Source: Vulcanimicrobium winogradskyi
GTDB taxonomy: Bacteria; Vulcanimicrobiota; Vulcanimicrobiia; Vulcanimicrobiales; Vulcanimicrobiaceae
NCBI GenBank assembly: GCA_003134965.1
Contig: PLDA01000001.1
Span: forward strand, 256,372-320,371
DNA: 64,000 bases
Reading direction: 5' to 3'
Of this stretch, positions 25,012 through 33,563 are shown one piece after another. Made by a program: the position numbers and the translations under genes. Numbering within the stretch: position 1 is the first letter of the stretch; each line of letters starts with the position of its first letter. Under the pieces are notes generated by a model. It searched no databases. It was not told the DNA's origin and saw only the letters and a program-made list of their open reading frames with translations.

Positions 25012-25380
25012 GTGTACGCACCGCAGACCGAGCTCGTTCCCGCGCCCGTCGTCGTTCGTTTGATCGGGGTTCTCGACGACGACTTGATCGCTGCTTTCGG
25101 CGCGCTGGAGCGCGGACTGGTCGGTGCCGTGGGCGCGACGGTCGTCGTCGACGTCCGTGACGTGAACCTGCTGGGCGAGGGAGAGATGGATGCGCTGGCC
25201 GGCGTCGTCGCCGGAGCGCGCCGCGAAGGGCGCGACGTTCGCCTCGACGCGCGCAGCTTGGCCTGGAAGCGCGTGGCGAAGAAGAATCTTTCCGGCCAGC
25301 CGGGCGTCGACGCGCAACTTCGTTCCGGCGCGCGCCGGACGGTGATCCTGGCGCACAGCGTACGACACAAGCGCCGCTGA
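25012..25380 (+). CDS. Small STAS-like domain protein
   Basis: A 122-residue protein resembling anti-sigma-factor antagonists (STAS fold): VVVRLIGVLDDDLIAAF, then VVVDVRDVNLLGEGEMDALAGVVAGARREGRDVRL, which follows the usual beta-alpha pattern. The phosphorylatable Ser/Thr expected after VVVDVRDV is not evident (NLLGEGE), so regulation by phosphorylation is doubtful. A basic tail ends the protein. The GTG is preceded by AGGAG at 5-base spacing. Function is inferred from fold-like sequence only. Confidence 0.55.
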   Translation: MYAPQTELVPAPVVVRLIGVLDDDLIAAFGALERGLVGAVGATVVVDVRDVNLLGEGEMDALAGVVAGARREGRDVRLDARSLAWKRVAKKNLSGQPGVDAQLRSGARRTVILAHSVRHKRR

Positions 25381-25388
25381 TTCGCCTT

Positions 25389-25405
25389 TTGGCCAAAGTG
25401 GTGCA
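25389..25405 (+). promoter_or_regulatory. Sigma-54-like -24/-12 element upstream of gltB (tentative)
   Basis: TTGGCCAAAGTGGTGCA has GG and GC separated by exactly 10 bases and matches TTGGC and TGC of the sigma-54 consensus. It lies about 52 bases before the gltB ATG. No RpoN or enhancer-binding protein is visible in the window. Confidence 0.3.
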
Positions 25406-25456
25406 CCGTTTGTCGAATGACAGGGCACCCCTTTTGGCCGTATTGTCGAAGCTCAG

Positions 25457-28400
25457 ATGCGCCACGACGAGCATGACGCGTGCGGCGTCGGCTTTCTGGC
25501 CGACCTTTCGCACCGCAGCGGCACCCACGAAGTCGTTCGCCTCGCCCTGACCGCGGTCGGCGCGATGGAGCACCGTGGCGCGCGGGCGGCCGACGGCCGC
25601 ACGGGTGACGGCGCGGGGATCCTGCTCGAGACGCCGCGGACGCTGTTCCTGCGATATCTGGCCGAGAAGCACGTCCGGGTCCCCGAGCAGCACCTGGCGG
25701 CGGTGTGCGTCTTCCTCCCGATCGACGAGGATCTCGCCGCGGCGATGCGCGCGCGGATCGAACACGCGATCCGGGCGGAAGCGGTCAAGCCGATGGCGTG
25801 GCGCGTGCCGCCGGTCGATCGCAGCGTGCTCGGAAAGCAAGCCGCGTCAGGTGCGCCCTCGTACGAACAGTTGCTGGTCGACGTCGGGCCGGGGAACGCG
25901 CGCGAGCGGATGCGCTCGGTGCGCCGGGCGGTCATCCGCACGCTCCGCGACGAGGGCGACCTGGCCACGCTGGTGAGCGCGTCGACGACGAAGGTCGTGT
26001 ACAAAGGACTGCTCTCGTCGACGGAGCTCGGCGCGTACTTCGCCGACCTGCGCGATCCGGCGTGCGTCTCGCGCTATGCGGTGTTCCATCAGCGCTTCAG
26101 CACGAACACCTCGCCGAGCTGGCGGCTCGTGCAGCCGTTCGGGACGATCGCGCACAACGGCGAGATCGACACGATCACCGGCAACCGCGCATGGATGCGT
26201 GCGCGCGGCGTGCTCTCGCCGCGCGGCGCGAGCGACTCGCTCGAGTTCGACGTCGCGCTCGACGCGATGGTCGGCGCCGGCTACCGTGTCGACGAGGCGG
26301 TCGATCTGATGCTCGCGCCGGTGATCGACGACGACGACCGGCTGCGCGCCTACTACGACGCGCACATCCCGACCGTCGAGCCGTGGGACGGCCCGGCCGC
26401 GATCGTGTTCGCCGAGGGCGACCGCGTCGGTGCCGCGCTCGACCGCAGCGGCTTCCGCCCGCTGCGCTGGTGCCGCACCGAGTCGGGGAAAGTGCTCGCG
26501 GCCTCCGAGGCCGGCGTCATCGACTTCGGCGACGATCCGATCGTCGAGCGCGGCCGCCTCGGACCGGGCGAACGGATCCTGGTGCGCTTCGCGACCGGCG
26601 AGCTGATTCGGCCGGACGCGTTCCGCGCGCTGCGCCGTGAGAACGCCGACTTCCGCTCGACCGTTGCGTCGTGGCGTTTCGAACCGCCGGCGGAGAGCGC
26701 GCGCGAGGTCGAGCCCGCCGCGCTGAAGCGCGATCTGGTGCGCTTCGGCTACACGGCCGACGAGCTGAAGCAGATCGTCTCGTCGCTCGCCGGCGGTGCC
26801 GAACCGATGTGGTCGATGGGCGACGACGCCGCGCCGGCGTTCCTCTCGCGCCGTCTGCCGGTGACCGAATATCTGCGCCAGCGATTCGCCCAAGTGACGA
26901 ACCCGCCGATCGACGCGTTGCGCGAGGGCTTCGTCTTCGATATGCGCGCGTTCGTCGGCAGCGGTGACACGAACGGTGACGTTCCGGCGCCTGGGAGCAT
27001 CGTCGCGGTCGACACGGCGGTGCTCGAGGAGGGTGCGTTCGACGCGCTGGCCTACGACGCACGGCTGATCCCGTACCGCATCGCGCTCGACTGCGCCGGT
27101 ACGACGCTGAGCGCGCGCATCGCGGCGATCTGCGACGATGCCGAGCGCGCCGTGCACGACGGTGCATCGTACCTCGTCCTCGACGATCGCAGCGCGGTGC
27201 TCCCGGTCCCCGCCGTGCTCGCCGCCGGAGCCGTGCACCAGCGCCTCACCGCAGCCGGGCTGCGCCTGCAAGCCTCGATCGCGGCCTGCGACGGGTTCGC
27301 GCGCGACGCGCACGGCTGCGCCGCCGTGATCGCCGCCGGCGCGAACGTCGTCACGCCGTGGCTGGCCGCGCGTGCCGCAGCCGCCGAGACCGGCTCGGCG
27401 ACGCCGCTGCTCGAGACGCTGCGCTTCGCGCTGGTCAAGGTGTTGGCGAAGCTGGGGATCTGCACGCTGCGGTCGTACGTCGGCGCCCAGACCTTCGAGG
27501 CGCTGGGACTGAGCCACGAGATCATCCGGATCTGCTTCCCGGGGATGACGACGCACGTCGCATCGCTCGGCTTCGAAGAGATCGAAGCGGATCTCCGGTC
27601 GTGGGAGGCGCTCGCGAACGAAGGCGCGGAGCCGCCGCAGCGCGGGCTCTTCCGCTATCGTCGCGACGGCGTGAAGCACCACTACGATCCCACGCTCTTG
27701 AAGAATTTGCGCAAGACGATCGTCGCGCGCGACGACGCCGCGTTCCTCGCGCTCTCCGATCAGCTCGAGGAGCGCGAGACGATCGCCCTGCGCGATTTGA
27801 TCGAGCCGGTCGCGCTCGGCGATCCGATCCCGCTCGAGGAGGTCGAACCGGAAGACGCGATCGTGTCGCGCTTCGTCACCGCCGCGATGTCGCTCGGCGC
27901 GCTCGGCCCCGAGGCGCACGAGGCCGTCGCGCTGGGCGCGAAGCTGGCCGGCGCGCGCAGCAACGGCGGCGAGGGCGGCGAGGATCCGACCCGCACCCTC
28001 AACGCGATCAAGCAAGTCGCGTCGGCACGCTTCGGCGTTGCGCCGGAGTACCTCGCGACCGCCGAGGAGCTCGAGATCAAGATCGCGCAGGGCGCGAAGC
28101 CCGGCGAGGGCGGACAGATCCCCGGCTTCAAGGTGACCGCGGAGATCGCCGCGCTGCGCGGCGCGGTGACGGGCCAATCGCTCGTCTCGCCGCCGCCGCA
28201 CCACGACATCTACTCGATCGAAGACCTCGCCCAGCTGATCTACGATCTGCGTCGCGCGAACGCGAAGGCGACGATCGCGGTCAAGCTGGTCGCGCAGTCC
28301 GGGATCGGCTACGTGGCGAGCGGCGTCGCCAAAGCGCGCGCCGACGTCGTTCACATCGCGGGGCACGACGGCGGAACCGGCGCGTCGCCGCTCGGTTCGA

Positions 28401-29614
28401 TCAAGCACGCGGGGCTGCCGTGGGAGCTCGGGCTGGTCGAGACACACCACACACTGGTCGCCAACGGCCTGCGCGGGCGCGTCAAGCTGCGCGTCGACGG
28501 CGGTTTCAAGACCGGTCGCGACGTCATCGTCGCCGCGATGCTCGGCGCCGACATGTTCGGCTTCGGCACGGCGCTCTTGATCGCGCTGGGCTGCATCTAC
28601 GCGCACCAATGCCATCTCAACACGTGTCCGGTCGGGATTGCGACGCAAGACGCGGTGCTGCGCGGCAAGTTCCCCGGCACGGCCGACGATGCGGCGACGT
28701 TCCTGCGCTACGTGGCGCGCGACGTGCGCCGCCGTCTCGCCGCGCTCGGCGCGCGCTCGCTCGATGAGATTCGCGGGCGGAGCGATCTGGTGCGCCCGCG
28801 CGATGACCGCGCGCGGGGCGTCGACCTCGACGAGCTGCTGCGGTTGCCGGAGACGCGCGCCCCCTACGACTCGGCGCCGATCGACGTCGCGCACCTCGAC
28901 GACCATGCGATCGCCGGCGGAACGCAGCCGATCGCGCCGGCCGATCGCGCCGTCGCGACGCGGATCGCCTACAAAGTGGTCGTGCGCAAGGCCCGCGGTG
29001 AGTACGTCGGGCCCGCGACGTACCGGTACACCGGGAGCGCCGGGCAGAGCTTCGGCGCGTTTCTCGCAGCGCCGCTTGCCCTCGAGCTCGACGGCGAAGC
29101 CAACGACGGCGTCGGCAAAGGGATGAGCGGCGGCCGGCTGATCGTTCGCGGCGCCGGGCTTCCCAGCGAGCCGGCGATCGGGAACGCGTGCTTCTACGGC
29201 GCGCGCGGCGGCGAGGCGTTCGTGCGCGGCGCGGCCGGCGAACGGCTCGCCGTGCGCAACAGCGGCGCGACGATCGTCGTCGAAGGCGCCGGCGACCACG
29301 CCTGCGAGTACATGACGAAGGGGACCGTGGCGATCCTCGGCGCGACCGGCCGAAACCTCGCGAGCGGGATGACCGGCGGCGAGCTGTTCGTGCTGCGCGA
29401 GCACGCGACGCGGCTCGGGCCGACGCCGCTGGTCGCACACGATCTCGACGCGGACGCGCGCGAGCGCCTGCGGGCGCTGCTCGTGCGGCACGCCGCGGCG
29501 ACCGGCTCGCAGCGCGCGCGGCGGGCTCTCGACGGCGGCCCGGCGGCGCTCGACGCGTTCGTCCGCCTCGCCGTCCCGGTCGCGCTGCCCGCCGTGCTCG
29601 TCGTCTCACCGTAG
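25457..29614 (+). CDS. gltB: Glutamate synthase large subunit GltB
   Basis: A 1385-residue enzyme that transfers glutamine amide to 2-oxoglutarate. The amidotransferase domain begins at Cys9 (DACGVGFLADL), so an 8-residue propeptide is expected to be removed. The central and FMN domains hold GEGGEDPTR, AQGAKPGEGGQIPG, SPPPHHDIYSIEDLAQLI and GHDGGTGASPL. The 3Fe-4S cluster is Cys1046, Cys1052 and Cys1057. A GXGXG C-terminal domain ends with GVGKGMSGGRLIVRG and later repeats. It is about 100 residues shorter than typical, partly from a shortened loop before NAIKQVAS. gltD is not adjacent. Confidence 0.95.
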   Translation: MRHDEHDACGVGFLADLSHRSGTHEVVRLALTAVGAMEHRGARAADGRTGDGAGILLETPRTLFLRYLAEKHVRVPEQHLAAVCVFLPIDEDLAAAMRARIEHAIRAEAVKPMAWRVPPVDRSVLGKQAASGAPSYEQLLVDVGPGNARERMRSVRRAVIRTLRDEGDLATLVSASTTKVVYKGLLSSTELGAYFADLRDPACVSRYAVFHQRFSTNTSPSWRLVQPFGTIAHNGEIDTITGNRAWMRARGVLSPRGASDSLEFDVALDAMVGAGYRVDEAVDLMLAPVIDDDDRLRAYYDAHIPTVEPWDGPAAIVFAEGDRVGAALDRSGFRPLRWCRTESGKVLAASEAGVIDFGDDPIVERGRLGPGERILVRFATGELIRPDAFRALRRENADFRSTVASWRFEPPAESAREVEPAALKRDLVRFGYTADELKQIVSSLAGGAEPMWSMGDDAAPAFLSRRLPVTEYLRQRFAQVTNPPIDALREGFVFDMRAFVGSGDTNGDVPAPGSIVAVDTAVLEEGAFDALAYDARLIPYRIALDCAGTTLSARIAAICDDAERAVHDGASYLVLDDRSAVLPVPAVLAAGAVHQRLTAAGLRLQASIAACDGFARDAHGCAAVIAAGANVVTPWLAARAAAAETGSATPLLETLRFALVKVLAKLGICTLRSYVGAQTFEALGLSHEIIRICFPGMTTHVASLGFEEIEADLRSWEALANEGAEPPQRGLFRYRRDGVKHHYDPTLLKNLRKTIVARDDAAFLALSDQLEERETIALRDLIEPVALGDPIPLEEVEPEDAIVSRFVTAAMSLGALGPEAHEAVALGAKLAGARSNGGEGGEDPTRTLNAIKQVASARFGVAPEYLATAEELEIKIAQGAKPGEGGQIPGFKVTAEIAALRGAVTGQSLVSPPPHHDIYSIEDLAQLIYDLRRANAKATIAVKLVAQSGIGYVASGVAKARADVVHIAGHDGGTGASPLGSIKHAGLPWELGLVETHHTLVANGLRGRVKLRVDGGFKTGRDVIVAAMLGADMFGFGTALLIALGCIYAHQCHLNTCPVGIATQDAVLRGKFPGTADDAATFLRYVARDVRRRLAALGARSLDEIRGRSDLVRPRDDRARGVDLDELLRLPETRAPYDSAPIDVAHLDDHAIAGGTQPIAPADRAVATRIAYKVVVRKARGEYVGPATYRYTGSAGQSFGAFLAAPLALELDGEANDGVGKGMSGGRLIVRGAGLPSEPAIGNACFYGARGGEAFVRGAAGERLAVRNSGATIVVEGAGDHACEYMTKGTVAILGATGRNLASGMTGGELFVLREHATRLGPTPLVAHDLDADARERLRALLVRHAAATGSQRARRALDGGPAALDAFVRLAVPVALPAVLVVSP

Positions 29615-29632
29615 AGGACAAGCGACCTAGCA

Positions 29633-30124
29633 GTGCGCAATGCGCCGGTCATGACCGCCGCGGATCACGCTTCGTCGTTCTCGTCGCGCACCTGCGTCGT
29701 GTGCCATGCTGCCGTGACCACCCGCTTCTGCACCAACTGCGGCGCCGACGCGGGCGGCGCGAAGCTCCCGTTCGTCCACGTGTCGACGGCCGCCGCCGCG
29801 CTGATGCGTGGCGTGAACGTCGGCGCGGGCGCTGCACCCGGCTTCTGGACGTTCGCACACGGCGCGCCCGTCCTCGGCGTGCTCTACTGGCTGTTCTGGC
29901 TTCCGCTCCCGCCGGTCTCGATCGGGATCGCGATCTACCTGTTCCTGAACGGGAACCGCGTCGCGCTGCAGCGCCGGCGGTACGCCGATCCGCAGCAGTT
30001 CCACACCGTCGAACAGGCCTGGACGGTCGCGGGCGCGATTCTGTTTCTCCCGACGCTCGTCCTGACGCTGATCTGGGCCGGATTGATCCTGTCCGTGCTG
30101 ATCAAGGCCGGCGCGGCCAAGTGA
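29633..30124 (+). CDS. Zinc-ribbon membrane protein, unknown function
   Basis: A 163-residue protein with an N-terminal zinc ribbon (CVVCHAAVTTRFCTNCG) and two hydrophobic segments around 80-105 and 132-157. I do not recognise the family beyond small zinc-ribbon membrane proteins. It starts 18 bases after gltB at GTG 29633; an ATG at 29651 is possible. The next gene overlaps as GTGA and also begins with a zinc ribbon, so the two may form one membrane complex. Confidence 0.65.
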   Translation: MRNAPVMTAADHASSFSSRTCVVCHAAVTTRFCTNCGADAGGAKLPFVHVSTAAAALMRGVNVGAGAAPGFWTFAHGAPVLGVLYWLFWLPLPPVSIGIAIYLFLNGNRVALQRRRYADPQQFHTVEQAWTVAGAILFLPTLVLTLIWAGLILSVLIKAGAAK

Positions 30125-31194
30125 CACCGGGAGCCGTAACCGCCTGCTGGTCGTGCGGCGCAACGCCGGCCGGACATTTCTGCAGCGCGTGCGGCGTCGA
30201 TCTGACGCACCCCGCGGGCTCGTGGCAGGAAGGCGTGTATCTCGGCTCGCACGACGCGGCGCTCTACCGCCGCGCTCCGCGCGAGATCCGCGCCGTGATG
30301 CCGGTGCTGCTGGAGCCGTTCAAGCACTTGGACGCGATCGAGCCGGGACGCTGGCGCAACGTCGGGCTCACCGCGCTGATGGGGATCGCTCCGCTCGCGC
30401 TGGTCACGCTATTCGAACACCTCAACAACCCGGTGCTCGCGTTCCGCGGACTCGGACTCTACTTCTCGGCGATGTGGGCGATGTTCTTCGCATCCGCGTT
30501 CCGGGCGACGGGGATTCGCTGGCGGCTTGGCGTGGCGGCGTATTTTGGAACCGTGTTCGTCGGAATGACCGCGCTGATGATCTCGCTCATCCTCAACGTC
30601 GAATTGCTGCGCGGCCCGTTCGTCGCCGCGAAGAGCCTCTGGATCGCGATCCCGTCGGCGATCGTGTTCATCGGGTTCCCCGAGGAGCTCACCAAGACGC
30701 TCGTCCTGTTCGCGATCTGGCGCTTCGCCGGGCCGCTGCCGACGCTGCGCGCGTTCTTGTTCTACGGTTTGATCTCGGGGCTCGGCTTCGGCATCAAAGA
30801 GGGTGTCGGCTACCAGCTCGGGCCGTATGCCGCGGAGGCCGCGAAGACAGGACAGTTCGCCGGGTTCTACCTCGAAAGCGTGCTGCGCCTGACGTCGCTC
30901 CCGTTCTTCCACGCGGTGTGGACGGGGATCGCCGCGTACCTGATCTGGTTCGCGGCGCGTCTCCCGTCCGCGCGCGCCGGGCTGATCGTGCTTGCGATTT
31001 TGATTCCTGCGACGTACCACGGGCTCTACGACGCGCTAGTGGACCGCTCGACGATCCTCGCGCTCGTCGTCGTCGGCCTGAGCATCGTGCTGCTCGGGAT
31101 CTACGCGGCGTTCGCCGCGCAGTTCGAGCGGTGGTTCGGGCTCGAGGTCGACGACGCCGCGGGCGTTATGGTTGCGGAGGGTTCGGCGGGGTAA
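30121..31194 (+). CDS. PrsW-family intramembrane protease with N-terminal zinc ribbon
   Basis: A 357-residue polytopic protein. A zinc ribbon (CWSCGATPAGHFCSACG) at 9-25 precedes about eight membrane helices. PrsW motifs are FPEELTKTLVLF (EExxK), GFGIKEGVGYQ, PFFHAVWTG and YHGLYDALVD, which carry the conserved Glu and His residues of this glutamic-type protease family. PrsW of Bacillus cleaves the anti-sigma factor RsiW. No anti-sigma substrate is adjacent. The GTG overlaps the preceding stop. The 3' end overlaps the convergent phasin-like gene by 29 bases. Confidence 0.85.
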   Translation: MTPGAVTACWSCGATPAGHFCSACGVDLTHPAGSWQEGVYLGSHDAALYRRAPREIRAVMPVLLEPFKHLDAIEPGRWRNVGLTALMGIAPLALVTLFEHLNNPVLAFRGLGLYFSAMWAMFFASAFRATGIRWRLGVAAYFGTVFVGMTALMISLILNVELLRGPFVAAKSLWIAIPSAIVFIGFPEELTKTLVLFAIWRFAGPLPTLRAFLFYGLISGLGFGIKEGVGYQLGPYAAEAAKTGQFAGFYLESVLRLTSLPFFHAVWTGIAAYLIWFAARLPSARAGLIVLAILIPATYHGLYDALVDRSTILALVVVGLSIVLLGIYAAFAAQFERWFGLEVDDAAGVMVAEGSAG

Positions 31195-31564
31195 CCGTCG
31201 AGGACGGCGGTTCAGGCGGTTTTTGCGTCGCGGACTGCACGGCGCTGACCGTCGCATCGGCCGCCTTTTTGGCCTGCTCGGCGAGGGTCGCCATGTGCAC
31301 CTGCGCCTGCTGGGCGCCGGCTGCGAGCACCGTCTTGCCGGTCGCGATGAACGCGCTGGCGTGCGCAAGCGCCGCGTTCGCCTGCTCCTGTGCGGCGGCG
31401 GTGAGATTCGGGGTCTGCTCGATGAGCGTCCGCTGAAGCTCTTGGGCCTTCGCGACGCCGTCGCGGACGAGGGGCTGGGCCTGATCGTAGCCCTTCTGCG
31501 CCGCCTCGAGGGCGATCTGCTGGAGCTGTTTCGCCTGCTCGATCGCCTTGTTGAAGAAATCCAT
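31166..31564 (-). CDS. Phasin-like helical protein
   Basis: A 132-residue, Ala/Gln-rich, all-helical protein (DFFNKAIEQAKQLQQIALEA) with a Pro/Thr-rich C-terminal tail. It resembles phasins, which coat polyhydroxyalkanoate granules, or short apolipoprotein-like helices. No PHA synthase is present in the window, so granule binding is only a suggestion. It is followed on the same strand, 15 bases upstream of its start, by a small unknown gene. Confidence 0.5.
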   Translation of the reverse strand: MDFFNKAIEQAKQLQQIALEAAQKGYDQAQPLVRDGVAKAQELQRTLIEQTPNLTAAAQEQANAALAHASAFIATGKTVLAAGAQQAQVHMATLAEQAKKAADATVSAVQSATQKPPEPPSSTVTPPNPPQP

Positions 31565-31579
31565 GAACGGTGTGACTCC

Positions 31580-31927
31580 CTAGGGCGCGGCATCCTCCCC
31601 GTGGACGGTGAGGACCCAGCGCAGCGCGCGTGCGTATTGGTCGAGCTCGCGGACCGTCCGGCGCAGCCAGCGGAACGCGGGATCGCTACGTTCCTCCGTA
31701 CCGGATGCCGATTCCACCTGTTTCACGTAGGCCAGAATCTCCGAAAGCTGGAGCTCGATCACATCCCAACGGCTCCGGAGCGTCGCCTCGGAGGCGTCCG
31801 GGAGGCGGTCGAGGAGCGGCGGGGCCGGATCGCCGGCGAACCGCATGCTGAACTCCAGCCGTGCCAGCGCGTAATCGCTGCTGCCCCGTATGAAGCTAGC
31901 AAGGAGGTTCACCAGGCGAGGATTCAT
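31580..31927 (-). CDS. Conserved-looking small helical protein, unknown
   Basis: A 115-residue protein of mixed charged helices (MNPRLVNLLASFIRGSSDY at the start; EILAYVKQVESASG in the middle). I do not recognise a family. Its ATG lies only 11 bases from the divergent flavoprotein start, so their promoters must overlap each other's coding sequence or one lacks its own promoter. The phasin-like gene follows. Confidence 0.5.
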   Translation of the reverse strand: MNPRLVNLLASFIRGSSDYALARLEFSMRFAGDPAPPLLDRLPDASEATLRSRWDVIELQLSEILAYVKQVESASGTEERSDPAFRWLRRTVRELDQYARALRWVLTVHGEDAAP

Positions 31928-31938
31928 TCTAGCAAACT

Positions 31939-33183
31939 GTGAGTCATCGGCGATATGTGATCATCGGGAACGGGTTCGCGGGAACGACCTGCGCGGAGCA
32001 GTTGCGCAAGGCCGACCCTGCCTGCTCCATCGTCCTTTTCGCGGACGAGCCGTACTGTCTCTACAACCGGATCGCCCTCCCACCGTTGCTGCGCAAGCAA
32101 GTCACCGAGCAGAAGGTGATCATGCGCGACGTCGCCTGGCATGAGAAGCTGGCGATCGATCTGCGGCTCTCGACCCGCGTCGACGCGATCAACGTACAAG
32201 CGAAGACGGTCGTCGCCAACGGGCGCGAGGAACCGTGGGACGCGCTCCTGATCGCCACCGGCGGCCGCCCCAACCCCGCGACCTCGCCGGGCGTCGAGGG
32301 TGCGCAGAACGTCTACAACTTCCAGTACATGAGCGAGACGCTTGCGATCTCGCACGCGCTCGAGACGGCGAAGGTCGGTGTTGCGGTCGGCGGCTCGTTC
32401 ATCGCCTACGAGCTCGCCGAGGCATTCGTCTCGCGCGGCATCGAGACGCACTGGCTCATTCGCGGACCACGGTTCCTGCGCCGGATGCTCGACGAGGCCG
32501 CCGGTGAGCTGCTCCACGACGCCGCGCGCGCCGACGGCGTTCACCTGCACTTCGGCGAGGAAGTGCGCGAGATGGTCCGCTCGAACGGTGCCGTGAGCAA
32601 GGTCGTCACGACGAGCGGCAAGACGATCGACGCCGACCTGGTCGGGATCGGCCTCGGCCTGACGATCAACATGGAGCTCTGCGAAGGCACCGGCATCGAG
32701 ACGCGCACTGGGATCGTCACCGACGAGCACCTGGAGACCGCGGTCCCCGGTATCTTCGCTGCGGGCGATGCGGCCGAGTTCTACGATCCGATCGCCGAGC
32801 AGCACTACCGCATGGGGACCTGGAACAGCGCCGGCGCGCACGGTAAGCTCGCCGCGCACAACATGGCCGCGTTCGGAACGGACGGCGAGCGGAAGCAGTT
32901 CGACACGGTGCCGGAGTACTCGTCGCTCGTGTTCAGCGGCCAGACGATCACCCAGTTCGGCCTCTCGCCCGAATACCGCGACGATATCGAAACCGAGATC
33001 TCTGTCGACAAGGACAAGTGCTGGTACCGCGCGCTCTACTTCCTCGACGATCGCTTCGTCGGCGCCGTTTTCATCGGCAAAGGCAACCGCGCCGGAAAAC
33101 GCCGCTACCTCGAAGCGATCAAAACCAAAGCCCGCTTCCCGAAGGAATCCCGCCGCGACCTGCTGACCTGGACCGCCGAGTAG
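31939..33183 (+). CDS. FAD/NAD(P)-dependent oxidoreductase (rubredoxin reductase / NirB-like)
   Basis: A 414-residue pyridine-nucleotide-disulphide-type flavoprotein. FAD motif: YVIIGNGFAGTTCAEQL at 6-22. Then LYNRIALPPLLR, the ATGGRPN strand, an NAD-binding region AKVGVAVGGSFIAYELAEAF, and PGIFAAGDAAEF. The YNRIALPPLLRK start and overall order resemble NAD(P)H nitrite-reductase N-domains and rubredoxin/ferredoxin reductases. The GTG start is 11 bases from a divergent gene. Its electron partner is unknown. Confidence 0.8.
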   Translation: MSHRRYVIIGNGFAGTTCAEQLRKADPACSIVLFADEPYCLYNRIALPPLLRKQVTEQKVIMRDVAWHEKLAIDLRLSTRVDAINVQAKTVVANGREEPWDALLIATGGRPNPATSPGVEGAQNVYNFQYMSETLAISHALETAKVGVAVGGSFIAYELAEAFVSRGIETHWLIRGPRFLRRMLDEAAGELLHDAARADGVHLHFGEEVREMVRSNGAVSKVVTTSGKTIDADLVGIGLGLTINMELCEGTGIETRTGIVTDEHLETAVPGIFAAGDAAEFYDPIAEQHYRMGTWNSAGAHGKLAAHNMAAFGTDGERKQFDTVPEYSSLVFSGQTITQFGLSPEYRDDIETEISVDKDKCWYRALYFLDDRFVGAVFIGKGNRAGKRRYLEAIKTKARFPKESRRDLLTWTAE

Positions 33184-33199
33184 CGCCGTCTACGCGGTC

Positions 33200-33499
33200 T
33201 CAACGCGAAGCGGATTCGATCGCCGGGCGGAGGTCGTTGTTCTCTTCGATCCGGAGCATGCGCACGTCGCGGGCGGAGGCCGCGAACCACGGCAGTTCGC
33301 GCGTAAGGCGCTGGATCGCCAGCACGCAGGCGACGGCGTCGACTCGGTCGGGCCGGCCGAAGTTCACGCTGCCTTGCTGCCATGCGAAGCCTTCGTCGTC
33401 GAGGATCCTGCGGATCTCCGTGTAGCCGTGGCGCCACGAAGCAGCGCCGTACGAGCGCTCCAGCGTCTCAGTGTCCAGATCGAATGCGATGGCGTACAT
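33200..33499 (-). CDS. VapD-family ribonuclease-like protein
   Basis: A 99-residue VapD homologue. The N-terminus MYAIAFDLDTETLERSY carries the conserved Asp7, and EIRRILDDEGFAWQQGSVNF matches the family. VapD proteins are Cas2-related ferredoxin-fold endoribonucleases, some in toxin/antitoxin pairs with VapX. No cognate partner ORF is evident next to it. An in-frame ATG at 33553 would add an 18-residue N-terminus. It stands alone between the flavoprotein and the glyoxylate genes. Confidence 0.78.
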   Translation of the reverse strand: MYAIAFDLDTETLERSYGAASWRHGYTEIRRILDDEGFAWQQGSVNFGRPDRVDAVACVLAIQRLTRELPWFAASARDVRMLRIEENNDLRPAIESASR

Positions 33500-33563
33500 G
33501 CGGATCGTCCCCGTCGGAAGGCTGGGGGCGACCGGCGTTTCGATGGCGATCATTCCCCGGAGC

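Noticed and set aside
25847..29491. A 1214-codon open frame antisense to gltB, and similar long antisense frames elsewhere
   Set aside because: Arg/Ala/Asp-rich composition with no recognisable domain; a known shadow effect of high GC opposite a real gene.
31166..31564. Calling this a definite phasin
   Set aside because: No PHA genes are in the window and the sequence is generic amphipathic helix.
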